Assembly (NCBI GenBank): GCA_036365455.1
Contig: JAWQUS010000001.1
Span: 23,166,001 to 23,230,000, forward strand
From: Macrosoma leucophasiata
Lineage: Eukaryota; Arthropoda; Insecta; Lepidoptera; Hedylidae
DNA: 64,000 bases
Direction of reading: 5' to 3'
Below the pieces are notes generated by a model that saw nothing but the letters and a program-made list of their open reading frames with translations, had not been told where the DNA came from and did not search any database. Below, piece after piece: positions 52,159-62,163 of this stretch; position 1 is the first letter of the stretch, and each line of letters opens with the position of its first letter. The position numbers were made by a program, and so were the translations under genes.

Positions 52159-55100
52159 TGGCATTACCTTAATATCTTCAAACAAAAATGTTTAAGTGTG
52201 AGATGAACATCATTTAGTTTCCCATATTTGGTATGCACAAAACCCTCCGAACTTATTTCCAATCCGTAATTACGTGCCAATAAATATCCCACCGACAGGG
52301 TATCATCATCATTCCAAACAGATAGTTGTATCAAAACGATTTTAATGGTTCGTGTATTTAATTTAATTATATAACGAATACTTACGTCTTTTGTTATGTC
52401 TAGAGCTTTATTTGATTCATTGTTATCCAAGATATCATCTAAATTATGATTGACAGTAACAAGTGCTTTAAAATCACGAATTACATCCCATAATTGGTTA
52501 TATTATTCATTTGAATAACTAATAATGAAATTATCAGTTCTAATAAGATTAATTTCAATGAGTATTACTTATGTCGTTTTTCTTCCAATTAAACCAAAGG
52601 AAAACTACTTTGTTCAACTAATGACATGGGTATAATTGCTTAAACCCTTATTATATCTCTTCCCGAAATTGTAATTATCAAGGTGTGTTCTGTCAGCCAT
52701 ATTATAGTAATTAACATTTCTAGTCCTATCACTTACAGATCTAACGCCCCTATTTCCATATTAATTTAAATGTACTCACAGTTAGGGATATGTGAGTTCA
52801 ACACGAATCGCTAATTAAGGTTTAGTGTTTCGTGTGTAATAGCAGTATCAATTAAAACTTGTTAATAAACTAAAAGCATTTGAATATGACTGGAGCTTTG
52901 ATGATTTGATACGGAAATTGATTGTGTTTGCAATTACTCTTCTACCGTATTCTATAAATTTTGGTAGTTGTGCAATATTGTCATTTGAAATGACGTCTGT
53001 TTTTATACCTACTATAAACATGAATGAAAAAATTCTGAACGTAGGTAGATATGTTAATATTCTTAGCATCACAGTAGCTAAATGTTTCTTAGACATAACT
53101 AGAAAAAAAATTACTGGCTCCAAGTACCATATTAATCATGTAATATTTTGGTTCGCGTTTATCGTAAAATCAACATATTTTTTATTATTTTGTTGAATGA
53201 ACTTCTATAGTAGATAAATCAAATAAGTTCTTGTTATGTAGGCATCTAGTAATCTATAAGTAAATTTGTAAGTCGACAACCGATGTGAATAATCTTATAT
53301 ATCTAGTTTATATTCACATCTTCAAGAGCGTCATCAATTTACGCAAAGTACCTAACACTGTATCCTTAATTAGTAATATTGATGTTCAATTGACCGGATG
53401 CGCGGCCATATTTAAACCCGGATCGCGATCCGAATAATTCGACCGCGCTGGACATCCGGTGTCCTTCATAGAAACCACAAACAATTGACACGAGCTAAAA
53501 TGTACTATACAACCTCTTTCGCAAAGAACAAAACTGATTGTATAAATAAATAAAAGAAAAAATAAAATGACTTGTCTACATCTGTCAGTTAATACACGCG
53601 ATAACCGACGGTGAATATAAGAAAATAACAATCACAATGCTTTGTAGCTTGGCAAACGTTTTTGTTGGATACTAATTTTCTTAAATCTGTGGGAAAATAT
53701 CTGAACCGTAACACACTGTACACACGAATTAACAATTGTCAAACGTACTTTGAATGGCGCCGAATTTTTCGTGATTAAACGTTAGTGCATTAATTTGAAG
53801 TTTGAAGTAGGTATGCAGTCATTGTCAAGGTAATTTCATTGTGACCAATTTCACGGGCAACTGGTTGTGTAGCGGTGAATTAAATCACTTGAATTCAAAT
53901 GTGAGGCACTCACCGCGGGAAAAGAGGAGTGCCTTAAATTCTCAAGAGAAACAAGAGGCAGCTATAGCGTCAAAAAAAAAACTAAGGCCAACAACTTGCT
54001 AAAACCACATGGATTTTAACAGTAAAAGCACGTAGAATGAGTCACTGAGCTGTTTCCACAGAATATTTAAGGAGGAACAACATTTTTAGATGGAATCGCA
54101 ACTTTTGTGGCTATCTTATTTGTATGCTGTGTTTGTATTATCAACCAAATTGATGTAGTCAATGATAACTTCCTGTTGAACCTTAGTTCCGATAAGTGAA
54201 ATGCTTTATACTTTTCTGGCTAAAAGATATAGATAAGTTAATTTATAACACTTAAACAAACAGCTGCTAATGGAAAAGCATTATCTATAATAAGAAAATT
54301 GGATTCTAAAATAACACGTCAAAAAGTGACGTCAGTTGATGAGTTTGGATGTTCAGTCTACAGAAACCTGGGTAATCAAGATAATTTATTTCCTCTAGGG
54401 GAATCTGTAGAATTATATGTCGCAGACTTGATTGAAGACAAGTCTTAGACTTTAAAATCGTTCCACTTTCCAAGCCATCTTGGAGACATCGTTGACCATA
54501 AGCACACGCACTATAAGATTCTGACGAATTGGTTCCATAATTGAACCCAGTTATAATCTAAAGTTGCTAATCATAGTTTCCAACGGTTCTTCAGAAAGGG
54601 CTGCGAAGCTTCAATCAACCACTTTAAACTCAATTTCTATTTTACAAAGAAGCTTAACACGTATAATTTTATACACATTACTTTTTTGTCATCTTACAAA
54701 TGCGGGGGGACAGGTGACATTATCTTTTTATGATGAAATTGACACTTGTGTAACAATTTTGCTTCGTAATGATTCTTTGGTCTTCTAGTCAATTTGGGAC
54801 CATGTTGCTTTATTTTTTCACGTTACTTTGTGACTATAATCTTAGTTTAAACTTAGTAATGCAAAAAAATATATTTTTCTTATTTATATTTTATTACCTT
54901 AATATCAAATATTTTGAGGTTGCTATTACAATTTAAAATATTAATCGTGATTGTGACCTCATGTCAGCAAGGTTTATTTTAATTGTCAATGCTTTATTGG
55001 AATTCAATAATTGAAGAATTATAATAAATTTCGCATTGATTGCTAATATTTAATGGCTTCTATCATTCAAATGTTAAATATTTGTTACATTACTTATATT

Positions 55101-55312
55101 GATAAAATATGATGCAAAATTGAAACAGTGTATTTTCAAGTTACATATTATTATTTTAACTTCTTCACAAATTTTGTTTGATACTTAAGAAATTCTATTG
55201 GTCTGGCATCTAAATTTAGTTTATCTTTATAGTGTGTGTGTGTACCTGCACCTGTGTTACCTATTTTGTGAATGTTTCAATTATGATGAATTTGCCCATA
55301 TACGTTATAAAC
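52159..55312. other. 3.2 kb AT-rich DNA, probably intronic or intergenic
   Basis: ORFs on both strands (for example 52,848-53,123 and 52,906-53,196) overlap each other and lack domains. A CpG-rich spot at 53,395-53,460 includes a 14-bp palindrome. No repeat family recognised. Confidence 0.35.
53419..53432. repeat. 14-bp perfect palindrome in a CpG-rich spot
   Basis: CGGATCGCGATCCG reads the same on both strands. It lies within ~65 bp of CG-rich sequence in an otherwise AT-rich region and could be a protein-binding site. No other evidence. Confidence 0.6.
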
Positions 55313-55315
55313 TAA

Positions 55316-55462
55316 CCCCCTTATTATAATAACATACATTAGATATGTTTTAGGTATAGAATGCTTTGTCTTTGTCAGTTGCATTGTCCAATGTGCAGGA
55401 TAGAAAAAGACAAAGGAGAGATTAGCAACACTTTAGCTAAAATACGTTTATGAATAAGAGGG
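55316..55462. mobile_element. Harbinger-like MITE, family M1
   Basis: 147 bp, TAA on both flanks (55,313-55,315 and 55,463-55,465). Interior almost identical to 13,216-13,361; the left arm is more mutated. Confidence 0.82.
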
Positions 55463-57375
55463 TAAGTTTATTATTATTATTATTTTAGTGGGCCAGAGTT
55501 AATTATACCTACTGGGTAGGTTATTTTTCAATTGAGAAGGTTCTCAGTGGCACCCCCGGAGTTTGGTTAAGTTGTCCAATTAAAGTCAGTAGGCCAGTTC
55601 TTTATTAAAAAAAAAACAGAACGAGAGTCGTCTCGTCTACGTTATTTATAAAACTTGTATTGAGTTTAGGACAATACACTACTGATTCGCAATGTGGCTG
55701 TGAGAGAGTTGGAAATAAGCTCAATCAGGCTTTAGTCATCGTTTTGTAATGCGTACGCGCATCGCCTCCTTAATTTATCGACCCGTACGCTGATCTTGGG
55801 TCGGAATACCAAATCATATAGATTCTTGGTACAAAAAGGTTGTAATATCAGTGAAATATTATGCAACATTAAATTTACTTCAGACATTATTGTCCATCTT
55901 ATGATTGATATCAAATTATTTAAAAGTTACTTAAATTAAATTCCGCGAATATTTGTACAAAAAATGGCGAAATAACAGTTGCGTTTTTGCATTAATTAAT
56001 AAATATTTTTCTTGTATCTCGGACAATTAATATACTACAAATGCCAACAACCTTGGGATTCTCCGATAAAAAAAGGCAAGGACATTTTACAATACATTGG
56101 CAGATTTATCTACCCCTCTCCAAGTTCGACCAATGACCTGATCAATAACAGGTTTGCGCGCTAGACTTGTGTTAAGATACCTAATAAACAATGTAGGTAT
56201 GCTTACAACTAATTATTACGCTTTGCATCATATTTCCTAGAATGTTCATAGTTATTTATTCGCGAGATGGCAACCCCGAATTGTACAGATTTATTCTTTT
56301 TTTGTACCATCGTTCCCACGGAGGACGGTGCACGCGAGTGCTTTTTTTGTCGAAAAAACAATACACATCCGCGCCTCGGGCGCAAAGAAGCCGAGAATAA
56401 AGCCCGTGCTTTCATTTGATAGTCGTTTGATTGCTAGCAACACTATTATTACAACATATTATCTCTACTGATGCGTAAGCACTCTGTAACGTGTAAGTAG
56501 CGTGATTTATTAAGTTTATACGCCTTCAAATCACTGTTATCCAGATGCTCTTTCCGGTTATCTCCTATATCCTCGATTAGAGTTTTTTAATCTGTGTTGT
56601 ATTGTCTAATGACAGTTTATTGTTTTAATCACTTAATGTGTTTGTACAGACTTCATTCTGCCAAATTGTAATATTCTTATTTATCCTTATTGTCTCGTCA
56701 GTGCAGTTTACTAACACTGCAGGAAGTGTATTTTGCAAGCCTACTTTAAGACCGGTTCTGTACGGCGGAGATTCACGTCTGAAGCCGATGTGAAATAGTT
56801 GACCCTTATTTTTATTCTCGTAGAGTCTTTATTATTTCTATTTACAAAAGCGACTTATAATTTTGCAAGCGTTTTATTGGTTATTTACATACGGGCAATG
56901 AACGTCCACGTGTCCAGTTTAAATGGAGCTTTTTTAGTGTTGACATCGATAATCAAGAGGAGGTCAGTTAATTCTGGTATAATCCGATGGAGCGATAATA
57001 TGCAGTCGTAATTTAGTTTAAGTACAAAATGTCAATGCAGTATTCATTGAAAAGGTTGTCCACAGTTAAAATTGCACGTCGTATCGAATAAAATTGAAAC
57101 GTAGTTGCAGCTTTAAAGACGATTAATATAAAGTCGCAGAGTTTAGTTTGCGTAAAATTGTGTAAAAAAAAACAGTAATATTAATTGAGAAACCTGTTGA
57201 TTAGTAACCAAATATGGTAAGGCAGGTGTCTGTGGGCGTCCCGGCCCCGGGTGTGGCATTGCCTCGGAGTCTATGTTGGCCAACGTCACTTTTTGTGCAG
57301 CAGTGTCAAGTGCTGAGCGTTGACGCGTCTATTTTTTTTTAATAAAATGTTTGTTCAGTCTACGACCGTGTCGTG

Positions 57376-57411
57376 ATGAGCTACGTGGATTTTTTGTACG
57401 ACTTGTTGGAG
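57376..57411 (+). CDS. speculative mini-exon (possible alternative first exon)
   Basis: ATGAGCTACGTGGATTTTTT and the following codons give MSYVDFLYDLLE, then GTATTT, a weak donor. TCAGTC at 57,355-57,360 matches the insect initiator, but it would leave a very short leader. The upstream 57,220-57,320 is GC-rich. It is on the same strand as the exon at 42,649, so it could be an alternative start of that gene. Weak evidence. Confidence 0.18.
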
Positions 57412-58756
57412 GTATTTTTTTATTTCATTTTGAAGTGAGATTTTTGGCGACGATTATACTAACTATGCATTAATGTTTAAACAGTTATATATTGGTAAAA
57501 TTGCGTGATACTAATATTTTTCGGACCTCATTTTAAATTTTTTTTCTAATGATATCGCTACATTAGAAAGTACCTCTACCATAGAACCATACTTCAAGTG
57601 CAAGCTCTAGTTGAACAACTTAATTAAAAATGTAAAACTTAAGTATGTTTGATTATAATATCCATAGCCCTAAACTCGTCCAATTAGTTTTAAAGTTTTG
57701 AGATTAGTGTTCGTGGAAAACATTAAACGACTTGTCAGAATTGAGAGTCGTGAGAAAGTTACTGCATAATTAAACACACCATTATTATATGAAGGGGTGA
57801 ACCGCCCCTTGGTTCAGTTATTAGAGGAATAAAAATAGAAATGAAAATAAAAATCGAATCACGAACGAGGTATAGGTACCTAATGATTGATAAAAAAAGT
57901 TTAAAGATTTTAAACGAAATTGTAAAAAATTGGTAAATTGTAGAATTTTGGTTAAAAATTTATTATATTTGGATATTAACTACGTTTAAATTAAGAAGTT
58001 AGAAGACAAAAGTTGATTATGTCTAAGAATCAGACAAAAGATATCATTGATAATCTTAGAATTCAGCATAACAGGTACTTAGTAGTTAGCACTTATCTAA
58101 ATGAATATAGGAACTTAGCTCGTTACTTAATATTTAACAAAATAAAAATATAATGCACTCACATTAGTAAACTAAATTAATTTACCCTGCAGTCCTAAAA
58201 TGGCGACGCATCGTAAGTAATATTCCGGTCATTTATTAAAATTCGCAACGCAAATAGTTAAAACATTGGGTCATTTAACGTTAAAATTACACTGTAATGT
58301 AATTGTAATACATTTAGTACGGATAACGAAAAATCTGACTTCCCCAACCGATTTTACCTTTCAACTTTTTACTTAAGTTCTAAGATTCTGCTTTTAACCC
58401 TATTTAATAACACACTATTATTCTACAAACTTCAACAGCATTAGCCTTTTACTAGACATGTCCCAACATGTTCCATGCAGTCTGCTGTCGCGGCACGAAT
58501 TCTTAATAAGTTAAGCCTGAATTACATTGTGGTTCAACCGTTGATCGGTCATGACTATGTTGATATTATTTTAATTATTTGCTGTAACGTTATCGTAACT
58601 CGAGGGAGATAAATATAGAGATACATATTCTTTCATTGATTCATACTGTCTCGACGTAGAAATTAGTTAATAAAATATATTATATTGTAGCGAAGAAGAG
58701 AGGAATAGTAAAATGATGTAAGCTCTGAGAGCAGAGAAAAGTTTTATAGGTAGGTA

Positions 58757-58774
58757 AGTACTTACGTAAGTACT
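58757..58774. repeat. 18-bp perfect palindrome
   Basis: AGTACTTACGTAAGTACT is its own complement. No associated element was recognised. Confidence 0.8.
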
Positions 58775-59133
58775 CTGAATAACTTTGTGTTTGTAGCTTC
58801 ATGAGAAGGCTCGAGGCGAAAGGTTAAAGGGACTATTGTTAAAGTGCAGACACTTAACGGTAATGTATCTAATAGAAATGAACACTGCCTATTTTAGTCT
58901 CAGTAGTAGCAGGCCAGCAACACGTCTCCTTATACTATGAGCCGCAAGCTTGCTAGAAATGTTAATTCATTTATTTCACAAACTTATTAGTTTTTACCTT
59001 ACTATTATAACGAAGATACTACAATGTTCAAATAGAAGGGTAAATAAAAAATTATGTATAAATGGACTGCAATAGCTAATTTATAATAATGAAGATTTTT
59101 ACAGCGGCACTCACATTAAAAAGTGGAATAACA

Positions 59134-60415
59134 GGTTGGGGAAAAAGTCTTTTCGCATTATAGTATGTATGAACTTGTAATAACATCTCTTTGGCTGTAG
59201 TATTTGTATCTGGCTGGTTTTGGTATCATTGAAAGTTAAAATTTTAAAGAACATAATTCCAAATTAAAATTAGGCAAATGTGTGATTTTCATTTGTTTTT
59301 CGTACTGTCAAGATGAGTGAATCTAATGAAGAAATTCGATACATTTTAAAATTTTACTACAAAACAGGTAAAAATGCAACGCAAGCCGCGAAAAAAATTT
59401 GCGATGTTTATGGACCTAGTGCAGTGTCTGTGAGAGTAGCACAAATTTGGTTTAAGCGTTTTCAATCCGGAAATTTTGATGTCAAAGATGCACCTCGCTC
59501 TGGTCGCCCTATTACGGATAAAATGGATGCCATTTTTGAAAAAGTGGAGCAAGATCGACATATCAGTAGTTACGACGTAGCTGAAGAACTGAGAATTGAT
59601 CACAAAACAGTTTTGGCGCATTTGAAAAAAACTGGGTACAAAAAAAAAAACGTTATTTGGGTACCTCACGAGCTCACTGAAAGAATGAACCGTGTACTCA
59701 TTTGTGATTCTTTATTACGACGTAATGAAACCGAATCATTTTTGAAGAAGCTGATAACTGGTGATGAAAAGTGGATCACGTACGATAAGAACGTGCGAAA
59801 AAGGTCGTGGTCAAAGGCCGGTCAGGCTTCACAGACTGTGGCGAAACCCGGGTTAACTCGCAATAAGGTGATGTTATGTCATTGTGTGTGGTGGGATTGG
59901 AAGGGCATTATTCATTATGAGCTATTACCACCAGGCAGGACTATCGATTCTGAACTCTACTGCGAACAACTGATGAGATTAAAGCAAGAAGTTGAGAGAA
60001 AGCGGCCGGAATTGATCAACAGAAGGGGTGTGGTGTTTCATCATGATAACGCTAGACCTCACTCATCTATAGCCACTCAGCAAAAATTAAGAGAGTTTGC
60101 CTGGGAGGTGTTAATGCATCCGCCGTATAGTCCTTGTGAACTTGCACCTTCAGATTTCCACCTGTTTCGGTGTCTTCAGAATTCTTTATGCAATGTTAGG
60201 TTAACATCACGAGAGGACTGCCAAATCCACTTGTCGCGGTATTTTGATGCGAAGTCCCAAAATTTTTATAGCAATGGGATCATGTCGCTACCTACAAGAT
60301 GGCAAAAGGTTATCGAACAAAATGGTACATACATACTTTAGTTAAATTTAAATAAACTATATTAAAAAATGTTTTGAATTATCTTAAAAAATGCGAAGAA
60401 ACTTTTTCCCCAACC
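59134..60415 (+). mobile_element. mariner transposon, 1,282 bp, open transposase
   Basis: Inverted repeats GGTTGGGGAAAAAGT at the left and complement at the right. TA follows the right end; CA precedes the left end, a likely mutation of the TA target. Same length as the copy at 47,740-49,021, which lies in the opposite orientation 10 kb away. Confidence 0.93.
59313..60341 (+). CDS. mariner transposase, uninterrupted frame
   Basis: 342 residues, the usual mariner length (~345). It cuts the transposon ends and inserts them at TA. The N-terminal helix-turn-helix region covers ~1-110, with SGRPITDK as the linker motif. Next come WVPHEL (116-121), TGDEKW with Asp151, HHDNARPH with Asp245, and PSDFHLF with Asp281. 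By count 35 residues separate Asp245 and Asp281, where 34 is canonical, owing to the extra residue in YSPCELAPSD. Compared with the copy at 47.8 kb it has lost two codons in the TEINLMNRV segment and gained two (His-Cys) in VMLCVWWDW. These in-frame changes next to conserved blocks, plus CDL changed to CEL, may well abolish activity despite the open frame. Minus-strand ORFs here are shadows. Confidence 0.93.
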   Translation: MSESNEEIRYILKFYYKTGKNATQAAKKICDVYGPSAVSVRVAQIWFKRFQSGNFDVKDAPRSGRPITDKMDAIFEKVEQDRHISSYDVAEELRIDHKTVLAHLKKTGYKKKNVIWVPHELTERMNRVLICDSLLRRNETESFLKKLITGDEKWITYDKNVRKRSWSKAGQASQTVAKPGLTRNKVMLCHCVWWDWKGIIHYELLPPGRTIDSELYCEQLMRLKQEVERKRPELINRRGVVFHHDNARPHSSIATQQKLREFAWEVLMHPPYSPCELAPSDFHLFRCLQNSLCNVRLTSREDCQIHLSRYFDAKSQNFYSNGIMSLPTRWQKVIEQNGTYIL

Positions 60416-60417
60416 TA

Positions 60418-61153
60418 ATAAAAGCTGTTACAGATTCTTTGTGGAGAGTAGGTACCTAAAGGACATATCACAGCTAATGTAATTCGAGCTTAACTTAGTC
60501 CAATGGACCTTATAGTCGGTATATCCATATTTAAACAAATGACTTTCTTAAAAAGGTTATTGTGAATTAATATTGCTATACCGCTATATCATATGAGGTC
60601 GCGTCTGATCTTTTGATATTTAAATAGTTCGATATTTTAATATCGACTGATAAACTAATATTGACTATTTAAGCAGTGAAATATGTATACTTAATTCATT
60701 CTATTTTTGGATAAAGTATCATTAAAGTGCACATTCCAAGAGCATATTTCTGAGTAGTAGCAGGTAAAAAGCGTTTTTAAAAGTTGCGTTTTGGGTAAAT
60801 AATCAATGGTTAGAGACAAAATAAATCGATAAGTAGTTCATTTTATTTACGTATATCTTAACCACGGAGAAGTAATAATAAGTATTTTTTTTATTGAAAG
60901 GCGTGAGAGCAAAGTATTGACGTGAACTCTATCTGTTGCTAAATATAGCAATATTTAGCAACACCTTTGTTTATATTTTTGGTCATGATACGTATAATTT
61001 GTTAATGGCTCATTTTTGTTCAATGTAAGCATAATTACATTTTTTATTTACTTATTTAGATTATACTTTAACTTTTTAGACAGTGCTTATGTGATTGAGG
61101 TCAAGTGGCTAGAAGTCCTAGACATTACCTAATCATGAATACTATGATGACTA
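60418..61153. other. AT-rich DNA, nothing recognised
   Basis: GATATTAAATA-type words near 60,600-60,670 only. No gene or element supported. Confidence 0.35.
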
Positions 61154-61311
61154 GATTCTTATCGAATGTGATTTATTTAAAAAAGGGACTGTTTGTTTGT
61201 ATGATACAAAACAAACAGTCCCTCATTGATGATAAATGAATACTGTAGGTATGTAGTTAAAGACATCAATAAAAACTAGATTTTTTTTAAAAATCACATT
61301 CGGTAAGAATG
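61154..61311. repeat. nested inverted repeats
   Basis: Outer arms GATTCTTATCGAATGTGATT at 61,154 and its near-complement at 61,288-61,311. Inside is a perfect 15-bp hairpin, AGGGACTGTTTGTTT (61,184-61,198) against 61,209-61,223. It could be a small MITE; no clean duplication seen. Confidence 0.6.
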
Positions 61312-61814
61312 TGGTTTTTGTAGGTATTTTTCATAATATACTTACCGACTCATAAGAAACCATGGCGTCACAACGAAGGTATCTTGCAGCCTTGTTTTTT
61401 TAGAACAGTTGACTGCACCGGTTGTTACTTATGCCAACTTAAATTTAGTAGGTATATTTATGGCCGATCTTATTTTTGATTCCACTTTTTTCTTCACATA
61501 ATTTACTTCGAAGCAACCTGTGAGCTAATAGAGTACCTAACTCCGTAATTGAACCAAGAATATTTGCGCGTTACTTACGCAGAAACCAGAATTCCATACG
61601 TCGTGTGTCAATCGTGTTTTTTTCTTAGATAAGTAATCGGATGATGCCACTTTCTTGTTAAGTAGGTTAAATGACACCATTTTTAGTAGTGGCAACTTTT
61701 GAATTAAAAAAAAAATAACTGCACGGTACCTTTAGTAACGTTACGTGACTTACGAGTCGCGGTTCGAGCAAAATTTATAGTTAAAAAAAAATAATTGGTA
61801 TTCAAATAGGTTTT
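61312..61814. other. AT-rich DNA, nothing recognised
   Basis: No supported feature. Confidence 0.4.
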
Positions 61815-62163
61815 ACTGGTGGTATAGCTGACGGAGCTCTCGGGCGAAGTCACTAACTGAATATAGTCTACTGACTTACTATGGTGTTCCGGTCAGGTTG
61901 TAGTGGTAATGTAGGGCTCTGTGATTTCTGGCGCAGAGGTACCTAGGTATAATACCTTAGGCCTCAGAAATGGCAATGCATCTACATTGAAATCACCAGA
62001 GATTTCAATGTAGATGCGCCAGAAATCACAGAGCCCTACATTACCACTACAACCTGTAGATATATAGATGTCATGTAGATGTTTATAGGCCACAGTATTA
62101 CTGTACCATCGTAAACTGTATTTAACTATTTACTTACTTATTTGCCACTTAATGACATAAAAA
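61815..62163 (+). mobile_element. BMC1-like LINE 3' unit with internal fold-back duplication
   Basis: Starts ACTGGTGGTATAGCTGACGG and ends TTGCCACTTAATGACATAAA. The interior carries a perfect 40-bp inverted copy of 61,895-61,934 at 62,016-62,055, and a perfect 16-bp hairpin at 61,979-62,016 with a 6-nt loop. The minus-strand ORF across it is not a gene. Confidence 0.8.

Larger units (their letters stand above)
55466..59133. other. 3.7 kb AT-rich DNA with two small GC-rich spots
   Basis: GC-rich spots lie at 56,320-56,400 and 57,220-57,320. The second is followed by TCAGTC and a 12-codon frame with a possible donor (57,376-57,411). No domain or repeat family is recognised elsewhere. A perfect 18-bp palindrome is at 58,757-58,774. 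Confidence 0.35.

Noticed and set aside
52848..53196. Two ~90-codon ORFs on opposite strands
   Set aside because: They overlap antisense in AT-rich DNA, lack domains and have no splice context.
56209..56415. 68-codon minus-strand ORF with a basic, Cys-bearing peptide
   Set aside because: No recognisable family and no supporting promoter or splice signal; chance is more likely.
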